From the NCBI GenBank assembly GCA_916613615.1, contig OU744723.1:61202239-61266238 (forward strand): 64,000 bases of DNA, given 5' to 3'. The notes below the pieces were generated by a model, which searched no databases, had not been told where the DNA came from, and was given only the letters and a program-made list of their open reading frames with translations. Shown here piece by piece: positions 23,130 through 34,983 of the stretch; the stretch's first letter is position 1; each line of letters begins with the position of its first letter. Origin of the DNA: Steromphala cineraria (taxonomy: Eukaryota > Mollusca > Gastropoda > Trochida > Trochidae). Position numbers and translations under genes: made by a program.

Positions 23130-23560
23130 TGTTTTAAAGATATCAAGTCACTTTTGAATGACAAATCACTGACAAATTAGTTAGAAGAAATATTTGTCTT
23201 TTAAGATTAAATTCGCTTTCTCAGCGTTGCAGTTTTAGTGGTGTTAATGTGGATATGGGTTGTAACATGTGTGAACTTGATCTGAATGAAAATATTGTAC
23301 ATTTCGTGTTTGTATGCAAGTCTTACAATGAAATAAGAGGTAAATTTATCCCGGTGAATGGTCAATTTAATTTAGTTTCTCAATATCATAAATATTTACC
23401 TGTATTTGTAGATATACCCTCGTTAACTGTTCAAATTATATTACATATTATCAATTTTCTTTGTAATACTCTTTTGTCTACTCAACAAATTGAAATGATT
23501 GTATTGTATTGTATGGTTTCGTACTGTATTGTATTGTATACGTGCCAATGGCCTACAAAC
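23130..23560 (+). mobile_element. 3' fragment of a LINE with (TATTG)n tail
   Basis: The frame from about 23249 reads CNMCELDLNENIVHFVFVC, the CCHC-type motif near the C-terminus of many LINE reverse transcriptases, then KFIPVN and further hydrophobic residues. The sequence runs into ttgtattgtattgtatgg, a tandem 3' tail. The rest of the element is missing, as usual for 5'-truncated insertions. Confidence 0.7.
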
Positions 23561-23619
23561 CGAAACAAAAGAATTGAATTGATATTTAAAATGTGGGTAT
23601 TCACTTTTAATCGTTAATA

Positions 23620-25187
23620 TGTATATGTGATATTTGATACAAATCAACATTAGAAGATGTCAGGTACTTTAATGTACCCTGGAATCATAAGTGAGACGAA
23701 GCCGAGTTTGTTTGCACTAGTGAAGCTATAGAATGCTGAGGGAACGCACCCTGTATTTGTAGAAGTTGACAATATATTATTACATTATTGCCCCGATGAT
23801 CACACCACGAGGTGTCAAGATGAATCATGTTTATACACTAGTTGCAAGACCCCATATGATGATGTTATAAGTGCGACTCATATAAGATCACAGTCACGTG
23901 CTTTCATTCATGCAAACGAATGGTCACGTGAAGTACAATAATGACTTAATTAACCAAAGCTAGAAAGGTTCAACATTTTTCCGTACCAAAGGAACATCAT
24001 TTTCATAAAATATTAACAATTGATTCCAGACGTAAAACGGTTTCATTTTGCCTTCTCTGCATCCCTACCTTCCATCTTCAACACTGTTGCATTGTAGCGC
24101 GTTCATAGCTCAGATATGTTTTTCTTCAAGCTTAAGAACTGTTCCATTGGCTGCGAGTTCGGTTTTGATTTTAAATTTACTAGCTATCAATCAAGTATTA
24201 CATGTCTCTGAAAAGGTTTATCTCCTAATGCCTTGTAATTATTTAAAACGTAAGTTCAGGATTCCGATCGACGGGATGTTTTCAAAGCATAAAAATGATG
24301 TCATAATCGATGTCGGGTATGACGTCATAAGGGCGAAGAATCGCTAGCTATTTATGATTTCCCTTTTCAAGTGTTTTTCTGTTTCTTTACTAACGATAAC
24401 ATAATATTATTCTTTAATAAATAAATGTCATTTGTTATCCGTGTATCTGAAGCGCTGAACACTGTAACAGAAATTCAGTTCATACCTGCATAAACTTAAC
24501 TTCGTGACGTCACATCACATTTAGCCACGCCCATTCACACTAAGCCACGCCCCAAATGACGGAACTATTCGTAAACAAGTAACGTTTTTTATGCAGTACC
24601 AGTTCGGTAAAAAGACACAAATTACAAATAGCTTTTATCAAGTACATATGTTATAGTTTGTTTGATAAATGGCACGGCTTCATAACAATACACCCGGTCG
24701 TTTTCCCTCTCCCGCAGTCGCGGCTGTTGCAAGGGGATCGGCCATTGAAATGCCCCCCTTTTTAGCTTTGTTCCTCAACAAGATTAGAGAACTGTGCCGT
24801 TTCACATAAACTTAATTCGATTTGATCTGATTGCTTTTAAGCTTTTAAGCCACATATATGGCACCTACGATAGTCTAATCGGCTATTTTCATCCCGAATC
24901 CAACAGTCGCGAGTTTGTGTTTTTATTTACTTTGACCTGTTGTGTTACTAATTATATATAATGTATGTTTTGTGATATATGTGATCCGATATTGAAGAGC
25001 AAACGTGAAATAGACTAAAGTGAATATTCATGAAACTGTGTTTATATAATAACATTTACATAACATACATTAAATATGAGAATATTTGGTCTTATCACAA
25101 CTTAAACAGCTAAACAACTGTTGAATTTCTCTGACGAAAATTATGATTATCTAGATAAGAATAAGATAAACTCATTTGCTAGACAAT
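23620..25187. other. intergenic, nothing recognised
   Basis: Only short unassigned ORFs are present. Around 24505-24556 there is a TGACGTCA and two copies of agccacgccc. This is 5' of the C1q pseudogene that starts at 25188. Confidence 0.35.
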
Positions 25188-25275
25188 ACGGAGCACCATG
25201 CACTGATCATCTCTGTATTGATAGTGATTATCAACTGTTCAAACAGTAGTGATATCAAGACACCCGATGCCAGCC

Positions 25276-28050
25276 AAAGTCAGTCAAAGTCAAAGATGTT
25301 TATTGTATGAAAGGCCTCTGGCCCATACACAAAAGAGTTACAGTATGGTACATGAAAGTTAACTAATACATAGTTACGTAAAACAACATTCTACTACAAT
25401 GCCTAAGGTTTTACTAATTGCTTTATGAGAAGATCTCTCTTTTCTAATGCATGTTTTATATATAATGCTAATTGAACAATAATAGCTTCGTTATTAGTTT
25501 GCAATAAAGAAGTATAAGCATCCTTTGGTTGTTTATCTAAAAAGTGGAGTGGTATATATTTCTGTCTTAATTCAAAATAACAAGGGCATGAAAATGTAAA
25601 ACGCATTTCATTTTCTACTCCTTGGTTGCATAAAGGACAAAACCTTTTTCTTTATCGATAGCTGTTTTCCTCCCCTCATTGATCATTAAACTTAGCAAAC
25701 CCAAGCGATATTTTACAAATATTTTTCTTAAATGATATGTATTTTTCTGGCTGAAGTAAGGTTTTGAAGGTCATGTAATATTCATATCGTGAACTTGAAT
25801 CTAAAGTGGAATGCCAATCTTGACTGAACATATTTATTGCTCGGAGTCGAAACTCATTTATTAATCTGTTAACGTCCCCGATTGTCTCGCACAACCATAT
25901 GAAACCAAAACCATGAGAAAATAATAAATTCCTAATATCGCTTGCCCAAGTATGTTTTCCCAAATTATCAAGACATAAAAGCATGTTATAAGCTAATCTA
26001 GGTAGACGTTTTTAGTGCATAGTTAAAATCTTGAACCAAAACCTTAAACATCGTATTTGAGAATAAATGTACAATGGAAACCTGCCACATTCGCCATACA
26101 CCATGCAATTAGGTGTCTGTGAGCTAACACCAAGGAACTTTTTGCAGGCTAACAGATGCACTCTCTCTATACAAACGAAACGCTGAAAACCCCATATTTC
26201 AGAGCCATATAATAAAATGGGTTGTATCTGAGAGTTAAATATCTTAAAGAATATATTTGGAGACATGGTTCTAACTTTGCTTAAAACTGATACAACTTTA
26301 CAAACAGCCTATTGAAACATTTCTTTAAAAACGGCATAATTTCAGATTTTGAACACTTTATCATTTCGATTATGATATCATCAGGTCCGGCAGCTTTTCC
26401 GTTTCTTAAGTGACTGATACAATCTAATATTTCCTGTTCAGAAATTGGACTGTCCAGGATAATTTGATCTATTTCTGTCAAATCATTATTGGTTGGATCT
26501 ACATCCTTATATGTATCATCTGAAGTCAGATCTAATATGTCGTCGTTTGAGTGCACATCTTTAAAATGCTTTAACCACTCAGATTTCGTTATGTTGTTCC
26601 TCGCCGGGTTTCTGTTTTGTAAATAACGAACTTTTTTCCAAAAGGCATTAGGGTTGTTAATAGATCGTTCTAGCTGGTCTTGATTACGCATCTTCAAATC
26701 AAATTTGAATTTTCGACAATAAGCTTTGTACTTATTTCTACTTTCGCAGTATTTCCGTCTATCGTAGTTGCTACGAGTCACTCTGAACCTTCGAAGATTT
26801 TTACGAGCGTTTCGTTTCGTGGTCCTACAATCTTTGTTAAGAGCATTTCTAATTGGTTTAGGATTTACAAACTTAAGCATACACTCGGCTGAAGAAGACA
26901 ACATGTCTACTAAGTCATCAATAGCTTCGTTTACATCCGTATCTATTATCTCCAAAATATGTTTTCCAAACAAGTGTAATTTTGCTTTAACATTTGTTAA
27001 GAACGTGTTAGCAGAATTATCATTCCAAACAAACCGCTTCGTATTTGTAGGCGCGATATCACAAATCATTTTATGGTTAGAGAGCGGAAATTTGCAAGTC
27101 AATTCAAGAGGTAAATGGTCAGAATCCTGTCGATCGCCAATATTCAACAAGTCGACATACTGGAAGAAATCAGGCGTACATATAAAATAATCGTTCACAC
27201 TTGCACCTTGATTTGAACAATAAGTATACTCCCCTTGCAGATCACCAAAAACTCTTCCATTAACAATGAATTATTGGAATGCATAACATATGTCTATCAG
27301 CTTTTTTCCAAATATGTTTGTTGTTGTGTCGTGTGACTTCCGATTATCAATATCTACAAAATCATCTTCGGGAAATGGTACAGGTCTGTGTATTAAATCA
27401 TCATCAAAGGAAGTTGAAGGGTTATTTCCATTACCAGTACGGGAATTGAAATCGCCACATAATACGTAATGGGATTCACTAAATTCAGACTGCTTTTCAA
27501 AAAGAAATTCTTCAAGTTTACTTAAGTTACAGTTAGTATCTACGTGGTTGTAATATGGTGACCCTTTAGGTGGTATATACGTGCACATCAAAACAACATG
27601 TTTATCAATGTCAAAAATGGCTTTTGATATTTGTATGCAAATGAAGTTATCAATGTCTGTACTTATCAACTTACAAAACTTGTTAATAGACTGATGTATA
27701 CACACGCAAACACCCCCTGATAGTCGACCATAGTCAGATAACTTTACAGCTGAGCTAGAGAAAACTTCATAATCGTGTAACCAGTTTATCTCGTAAAGCG
27801 AATCCACAAAAGTCTCAAGAAGACAAATAATCTTAAATGTTCTAATGTAGTGAACAAAGTCTTCATTTCCTTCTTTGCTTTTAAGTCCGTTAATATTCCA
27901 ACACAGAAATGGAGAAGTTCCGTTGCACTTTCTGGGATGAGTAGACGTATTGCCGGTGTCCTGGTTTGCGGTACCCTGTGAAATACGATCCGAGCCTCGG
28001 CCAAAATCCTACGGCCGTGAGGAATTAGATCTCGTCTGTCGGGTCGTCGT
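25276..28050 (-). mobile_element. LINE with APE endonuclease, RT core deleted
   Basis: On the minus strand, from the 5' end: WNINGLKSK and CLLETFV (about 27900-27800), YVLCGDFNSRTG (about 27440), then DSDHLPLEL (about 27120), together a nearly complete APE endonuclease. LRNGKAAGPDDI (about 26400) begins the RT. The RT palm is missing: the frame ends at 26281 and the next piece (IQPILLYGSEIWG, about 26230) is already the C-terminal part. CPLCNQGVENEMRFTFSC (about 25640-25590) is the C-terminal CCHC. One in-frame TAA lies at about 27271. The 3' tail is a tcaaag repeat near 25280. The clade is not certain. It is inserted in exon 1 of the C1q pseudogene in opposite orientation. Confidence 0.85.
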
Positions 28051-28337
28051 GTTGGTGAAGAAACTAGACGAGAAGTTAGGTGAAATGCAGTCTCAGTGTA
28101 AAGCATAAGAACAGAGAAACAGAGCACTTCTATCTAGCCTACTGTCGCAGCTCACTCAAACTAAGGATGAACTTCGAGATATGAAGACAAGTCAAAAAGA
28201 AACCCTTCTTAAGATAGAAAGAAGTGATGCAGAATTATCCGAACTGTGGGAAAGTTACAATACAACAATCTTGCAACTAAAGACAAATATGTAAAGTTAC
28301 CCAAACATAGGGACAGTCTCAATGCAACGATTCTTAA

Positions 28338-28828
28338 AGAGACACAGAGTATGTTGATAGGATCACATATGTCAAATTTTGAAATTGATGTTATTACATC
28401 GGGAACCCCTAACTGTTACTGAAAAAAACAAGTTAAAGGTTAATCAGTACATAAGAGCAAAAATACGGCCATTCAAAGTCAGGATTTTGATCGAAAACCG
28501 GACAATGTGGCTCGAGTGGAGCGTGCAAATTCGCCAAACGTAATTTTGAAACATTGTCATAAGCTGACAGGAAGATATATTCGATTCGATAGTGTTTATT
28601 AGATATTGTAACTAATAGGTAGATTAATTGGATGCATACTTTCGAATATCAAACGTCTTTGAGATGTTTTCTGGATGTTTCCATAAAATCAAGCATTTTA
28701 GAGATATTATTGCATAAAAGGATATATTTGCAAGTCCAGTGATGAGATATGAACATCAATCAGCATATGAGATATTTTGTAGCTTATCAAAGCCAAATAA
28801 GATTTTAAGAAAGATACTCTGTGTCACT
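28338..28828. mobile_element. TTAA-flanked MITE, copy 2
   Basis: This 491-bp copy is closely similar over its whole length to the one at 17927-18432 and has the same ends (agagacacagagtat, atactctgtgtcact). TTAA stands at 28334-28337 and 28829-28832. Removing the element and one TTAA joins the flanking coiled-coil codons in frame (NATIL then KLEDKNADL), which proves both the insertion and its borders. Confidence 0.95.
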
Positions 28829-30517
28829 TTAAGCTGGAAGACAAAAATGCAGATTTATCAAATCTTTTGGAACATCATAATGCAACATTCTCAAAACTGG
28901 GAGACAAAGATAAAGAGATATACAATCTAATGGCAAGGCAAAATGAAACAGTTTTCGATTTACATGAGATGCATGCAAAGCACAATGATGTTGGATTTAC
29001 AGAAAACTATGTCCAATCTTGAAGACTTCGGAAAACGTCAAAGTCCCAATGGTATGCAAAAAGGCATGATTATCCCCTCTTTATATATATATATATATAT
29101 ATAAATACCTACAGCGTTAAATCTTAGAGATTGAATTCATTCTTGTATGATTTCACACTTTGAAGTTTACACATATTTCTGAACGTTGATTGGGCTAGTG
29201 CATGGTCAGGTGATCTAAGATCCATTAATTCATTTCCCAAGAACTCACACAAAAGTGTTTATACTTGTGTGAATGTTTTTCAAGCTTCGAATGTTGCGCT
29301 GGGTTCACGCGAGTTTGAATGTAGCTTTGACATTGGTCATGCCCAGTACAGACACACAAACTGGCATTCGATTCTTCACTCTACTTTGAAACTAATATGA
29401 TTTTTGTTATTGAGGTTTGAGGTGTCAGATAATGACTTTAATCAATATATTGCAGATGAGGTGTTAGTACCCCACATGTATGGCGCCACTCAGTTTTCGT
29501 GTGTAACATTGGATAGTTGTAAAGAGAATTAAAGAATACTTTTTTACAGGAGCTTTTTATTAGATGTATGATCTTGCTTCCTTTCAGGTTACATTGGATT
29601 TCAAGGACGATTATCACAGGATCACAATGTCACTTCCAATGCACCTGTACTATTCGATGATATTTTTTACCGTGGGAGGAGGTTATGATAACGACAGTGG
29701 AACTATGAATGGCACCTACCAGGTTTGGATTGACTTTTCTTACAAACGACCTGAAGAACCTTTTGTATAAGAATATTCAAGCATGGTTATGTTCTTGACC
29801 ATGGTTATGTTCTTGACCATGCTTACGGAAGCCGATCTGATCCACATGAAACTATCGCAACAACAGCCATGACTTATCTACATAAAGGAGATTATATCTG
29901 TGTTGCACCAAGTGTCAATGTTTCCATGGATCTTTACTTCTGTAATTTTGGCATTGCGCTATTACGTTATTAATAATTATATTTTGTTTCTTTATCTATA
30001 ATTTAAGAGGTAGTTGTAGCATTAATATATATCAAAGAGAACCGTTTTACAAATCATCATAAATATGAAAGTTCACAGAATTTCTGTTTATGACACTAAA
30101 TCCTATTTTTACCAGGATTTTACCCTAGGGGTTTTTGGTTGTTAGAATGCGTGAGAGTAAGAATTTCGTGTATAGAGCTCTCGATCCCTATTCAATCCGG
30201 ACTGATTCTGATTCTAACCACAAACAAGATTTTGTGATTATCTAGAGAAAGAACTGATGAACCCAAATTCTTGACTAAGTACCACATCCTTGATGGATTC
30301 CTACTGTTGAGAAGAGGCTTCCTGATAAAATTGATATGGGAATTTCTGTTTTAAGGAGGAAAACTTTGGAGTTAATAACTTAAATAAAGAACAACTCCAA
30401 ACAAACAACCCCAAATACAAATTGTTTGAGCAAGCTAGAAGCTTTGAAAGACAACATTATCACTAAGTTGTATTAGGGCTAACAGGGTAAGTGCATAAAC
30501 CTGCCTCGACTTTTGTC

Positions 30518-30612
30518 ATGTAGAAGGTTTGGCCTGAAGAAGTTTTGGCTTGTAGAAGTTTTGGCTTGTAGAAATTTCGGCCTGTAGAAGTTTTGGCTTG
30601 TAGAAGTTTTGG
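30518..30612. repeat. 18-bp minisatellite
   Basis: Units close to gtagaagttttggcttgt repeat five times with small changes (ggcctgtagaag, aaatttcggcc). The short minus-strand ORFs here come from this repeat. Nothing else is seen from 29974 to 30900. Confidence 0.8.
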
Positions 30613-30922
30613 GACATAAGCGTGAATACATCTGCAAAAAAACTTCCCTGAATTTGACGTGTTAACCAGAATCTTACAAAGTGACACTTCACTGTTCGAA
30701 GTGAAATACACAAAATGCTTAACATTGTTTGATCGTCAAATGTCTTTTCTAACTGAGTGGTCAACATTTCCTGAAAATCGTTAATTACATGGTGTCACCA
30801 GTCACGCATTCACTCGTTTGTGATTGCAAATTGCTTATCAATAGTAGCATTCAAAAATGGCTATAAGTAGCAAACTGAACAAATTTTAGTAGTGACTATT
30901 GGCGTGTGCTTCTGTTTTCTGG

Positions 30923-31072
30923 CGACGTCATACCATTGTTGATCGTAACTTAGCGACAGCGATGACGTCGCGTTGATTGTAGAATGGGAGTCAAACCATT
31001 GTACACATGACGTCATCCCCTTTGTGTATTTTCACAGAGTTGGCGAGAACTGAGAAAACTCAGTCTCTCGCC
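30923..31072. promoter_or_regulatory. CRE-like sites and a hairpin
   Basis: Three CRE-like octamers occur: cgacgtca at 30923, tgacgtcg at 30963 and tgacgtca at 31008-31015. The context ccattgttgatcg / ccattgtacac echoes ccattgttac at 2397. A stem follows at 31042-31072 (ggcgagaactgag pairing with ctcagtctctcgcc). It resembles the module at 2366-2463. It lies just 3' of the C1q copy at 31196, which points away from it, so it is not that gene's promoter. Confidence 0.4.
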
Positions 31073-31915
31073 GCTTGGCATATAATAACGTAAGGACGTA
31101 ACCTCCTTTGTTTATTAAAAGAATTCTTTGATGAATATTTATGATATAATTAGCTTTATAACATTCAGTGAAAAAAAGGAATACAATATGATGAATTAAT
31201 GAGCGTTTAATAGCACAATGCCAAAACTACAGAAGTTACGATCAATTGAAACATTAACAGTAGTTGCAATCCAAATGAACTCTCCTTCATGTAGATAGGT
31301 CATGGTTGTGGTCGATGTGGATGCACGTACATCAGATCGAATTCCAAAAGCTTGGCCAATGGGGTAACCCCTGTCTTTGTATATTTTGAATACAAAAGGA
31401 GTTTTTGTCTCTTTATAAGTTAAGTCAATCCAAATCAGGTAAGTTCAACTCAATGGAATGGTAAATTTCCCAGTGATGTGATCATAATATGATCCGGCGC
31501 TATACAAAATATCATCAAAATGAATAGGTGTTTGGACAGTGGCATTCATCTCCTCTGATAGTCTTCCTTGATATCCAATGTAACCTGAAAGAAAGTTATA
31601 CACAAACATAAATGCTCCTTTAACTAATTTGTTTGTGAAAATTTAAGTTTGTTAAAATAATGTCCAATTGACTCTTTCACACAATCGTAACTATGCAAGC
31701 CATGGCGTACCATTGCGTGTCACGCGTGACAGTGCCGCCCTAAAACCTTGGAATTGACCAAGGTCATGCCATGCACTTCAGTGCATACCATTTTAGTGAA
31801 CTTTACGCAAACAGTTCGCAAACTGTGCGTACCCGGTACGTAAAAGAGTCAATGCAAATTCTGTCACGCTTTGAGGGTTACTCAATTTCACGCATTAGTT
31901 TGCTACATTCTTCAC

Positions 31916-32150
31916 AGTAATAATAATAATAATGCTTTATTGTCCTCAGTACATGAAATTCGATTTGTGCCCATAGCACCTGCCAACCACGGTGCAGAAC
32001 CAGGTAATGCATTATTTTGACTTCTGATGCTGAGTGTCAAGCAAGGCAGCAACAACTCCCGTTTTTTAACGTTTGACGCGACCGAGAATCGAACCCTGAT
32101 CTTCCAGGTGACGAGCGGACACTCTAATGCCCCATTGACACTTTCGCGCA
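31916..32150 (-). mobile_element. tRNA-derived SINE
   Basis: On the minus strand the element starts with a tRNA-like head. A-box-like sequence (gcattagagtgtcc) near 32130 is followed by a good B box, gggttcgattc, near 32090. Then comes a body (cgggagttgttgctgcc) and an ATT-repeat tail, seen on plus as taataataataataat at 31917. This layout is typical of SINEs in marine invertebrates. It lies in the intron of the C1q copy at 31196-34250. Confidence 0.75.
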
Positions 32151-32569
32151 TTTTGACTCCGCAACTGTACGCACTTATGCATACCATTGCGGATAATTTA
32201 CATGTATATTTCACCTGTCAATCAAATAGTTCGTGGCGTTGCGGACCAACATTTGTTCATAATTTGCGAATTCCTTCCGCACTGTTATTCATTCGCACCA
32301 GGTTAAGTGTCTCTCACGTGCCCCGCCTCGTTCAGTATTGTCCAGCAAGAACCTGCTACGGTGCGGAGTATTTGCGAATAGTTTGACCTATGTTCGCGCT
32401 GGGTCCCGCGCACTTGCGATATGGTACACCATTTCCTGCACTGTCACTCAACCTCAAGCATGCGTGACCATTTTTTTAGTTCTTTTGTGACACGCACTGG
32501 CACGCTTCATACAAGTTATATACATTTTTATAAAACATAATAAATAAATATCTTGCTTGTATATAACAG

Positions 32570-33228
32570 GATTATCTTATGTATGGAGATTTCAAAAGTT
32601 TAACAGTTCCCATTTTTTTAGATCCTCTATCAAAAGGACCCGTATTGATAATTTATTCCAAACGTGGACTGCTTGCCAAATTGATTCTTCGAAAGCAAAA
32701 TACTACAAAATTTATAAAGAAACCCCCATTTGGACCCTTATCTTCTGGAATTTCCTATTAATCTCCGAATTTGGCTTACCCGCTTTGAAACTACCGATTG
32801 AAACTGGCCGATGCAGTAAAATTGATAAAATCAAAAGAATCTGTAAACTTTGTAATATCTCCATCCGAGACGAATTTCATTTCCTTTTGGCCTGCCCATC
32901 CCTTTCACAGCTGAGAAGTAAATACATACCATCATACTATTGTAAATATCCTTCAGTTGAAAAAATTATCTACCTTATGAAAACCACCTAAAAAACCCTT
33001 TTCCTAAATTATCAAAATTCATAAAAGAAGGTATGTTTTGCTTCTGACACAAAAAAAATCTTGAATATCACTGTATATATCATATCATTTGATTTACTGT
33101 ATCATGTATATATAATTATTCTTTGAAAACATATAACTCATTGTACAATTTATTCAATTTGTCATCTATGTCCCTTATGTGAATTTAGTGAAATAAACTT
33201 CTGTTCTGTTCTGTTCTGTTCAGTTCTG
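32570..33228 (+). mobile_element. 5'-truncated LINE with (TTCTG)n tail
   Basis: The frame across 32557-32991 reads AKYYKIYKETPIW, GLPALKLPIETGR and CKLCNISIRDEFHFLLACP, the CCHC-type C-terminal motif of LINE proteins. A non-coding end with aataaac runs into ttctgttctgttctgttc at about 33201-33222, the 3' tail. The 5' part with endonuclease and RT is absent. It sits in the intron of the C1q copy, opposite in strand to that gene. Confidence 0.75.
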
Positions 33229-34811
33229 ACCCGTAGTCCGAGGGTAAGTTTTTTTCTACTTGCGATACAGTAAAAATGATGAGGCGTATCCGGGACTTGT
33301 TCACCGTATCGAACCGAGAGTTTGGTTATCAATAAATTGGTAATCAGATAACCAGCCTCTTGATAATCAAGCTTTTGGTTGATCTGAGGTCAGTTATCTA
33401 AACTGAACGACCTCTGATATTGACCTGAAAACCGCACCACGTGGTGTATTTATAACTAGGCAATTTGCAGGATCCTTTTGATGTCTGAAAATTAACATTT
33501 AGTGAGCTTTGTAAGACAAGTGCCCACGTTTCCTATTGTATTCCACCATACTTTCTTACCAAGGTAAAGATATCGAAACATCAGTTTGAACACATGTATA
33601 GTCAATATTTTTACAAACAATTCCTCGGATCATGGTAGATTTTAATTAGATTGCAAGCTCCAGATACTCGACTGTCCCAAAAGAATCTTTATACTTTAAA
33701 TTTACAAAATGAAAAAACGATAGGATAACTTGGGTAGTACAAATTATCAAGATGTGTGGTGGATAATGTTATGATTTATTTTTCTTTTTAAGTAAAGTAG
33801 ATATCCCAGGTAAATGAATTTAACAGAATTTTCTTCGTTCTTACCGTTGTGATCAAGATGATATTTACTTTTTTCCAACTCCACCACTGTTGCATTTTGA
33901 CCTTCTAATAATTCGGATAATTCTGCATCTTTTTCTTTTAGGTTTAAATGTGATGATTCTAGATTTGAAACGGTTTTGTTTTGACTTTCCAGCACAGCGG
34001 ATAATTCCTCATATTTCTCTTTCAGATCCCCGAGTTCGTCTGTGGTTTGAGTGAGTTGAGAAAGCAGGCTAGATAAAACTGCCGAATACTTCTGTTCTTG
34101 AGCTTGAGAGTGAGACTGCATTTCAGCTAACTTCTCGTCTAGTTTCTTCACATGTTCTTTCAGACTTGCATCCGGTGTCTGAACATCACTGCTGGTTGTG
34201 TAATTAATAACCAATATCAATACAGAGACGATCAAAGCGTGTTGTTCCATATTGTCAGGCGAAGTTTTTGTCTCGCTATCTAGAAGATTATGATCTGGGT
34301 CAAAAGAATGGACAGGTGCTCAAAGTTGGTCACAAAGTTGATAAAAAAATTAATATATTGATTAGTTGGTACTTATTATATACGAAAGTGATATTAGTAT
34401 TGGATGTATCAGGTTCACTCATGTCTTAGATCATCACTGAATTTTTTTTTAAATATAAATATTCGTCATAAAAATAAATAAAAGACCACTATTTACAGAA
34501 ATACAATGTATATGATATTTTCTATGTTAAAATCAGTAAAGATGCCTTATTCTTCACACGTCTAAAATATTTTAAGAATAGTTGGAGTCATGTTGGTGTA
34601 AATTTTACACAAAGTGGAAGGGGCATAAAGGTTTAGGCTCGGTCCGTGCGTCCGTCCATCCGTCCATCTGTTCGAGGTCATCGTCAACAACTTTTCTCAG
34701 AAACTATATAAGATACGTTAACCAATCTTGCTGTGTATCTTCCTGGTATCAATACCTTGACGGAGTTTAAAAATCAGAACCGTTTATTTTTTACGAGTTA
34801 TACAAATAATT

Positions 34812-34830
34812 AGTAGTAGTAGTAGTAGTA

Positions 34831-34862
<32 letters not shown>

Positions 34863-34920
34863 TGTAGTAGTAGTAGAAGTAGTAGTAGTAATAGTAGTAT
34901 TAGTAGTAGTAGTAGTAGTA

Positions 34921-34966
<46 letters not shown>

Positions 34967-34983
34967 AAGTAGTAGTAGTAGTA
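34812..34983. repeat. (TAG)n microsatellite
   Basis: About 57 TAG triplets with a few interruptions (aag, ttg, taa). It is joined directly to the truncated end of the LINE on its right, whose frame runs into leucine or threonine homopolymers that are artefacts. Confidence 0.98.

Larger units (their letters stand above)
25188..29973 (+). pseudogene. C1q gene broken by a LINE and a MITE
   Basis: Exon 1 begins at 25188 with the signal-peptide frame EHHALIISVLIVIINC and SSDIKTPDAS, matching the intact paralogue, but its start codon is ACG. It stops at about 25275 where a LINE is inserted. The exon resumes at about 28055 with VKKLDEKLGEMQSQ, is cut again by a MITE (28338-28828), then continues in frame up to the donor gtatgc at about 29054. 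Exon 2 (29588-29973) has acceptor ctttcag and the C1q core GYIGFQG, MNGTYQVWIDFSYK and FCNFGIALL. Other lesions: CAA-to-TAA at about 28106, a frameshift near 28290, another near 28990, a frameshift at about 29680, and a tandem duplication of catggttatgttcttgac near 29783-29820. The gene is clearly dead. Confidence 0.9.
31196..34250 (-). pseudogene. two-exon C1q gene with one nonsense codon
   Basis: Exon 1 (34250-33845) codes for 135 residues: a signal peptide (MEQHALIVSVLILVINY), then SSDVQTPDAS and a coiled coil with N-x-T sequons. The donor gtaaga at 33844 splits a Gly codon. Exon 2 (31584-31196, acceptor ctttcag) has exactly the same length, 389 nt, as the intact paralogue and reads GYIGYQG, FTIPLS, TYLIWIDL, FCSFGIVLLNAH. 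Between FTIPLS and TYLIW a TGA (31445-31447) replaces the Gly codon GGA of the paralogue. The product would end at about residue 181 and lose most of the C1q domain. The single base change suggests a recent loss, a null allele, or an assembly error. The intron holds a SINE and a LINE piece. The 5' flank is homologous to that of the gene at 43793. Confidence 0.85.

Noticed and set aside
26768..27190. 140-codon plus-strand frame
   Set aside because: It is the antisense shadow of the LINE frame on minus.
32080..32150. Possible functional tRNA gene
   Set aside because: A- and B-box-like motifs are present, but no full cloverleaf, and a SINE body and tail follow.
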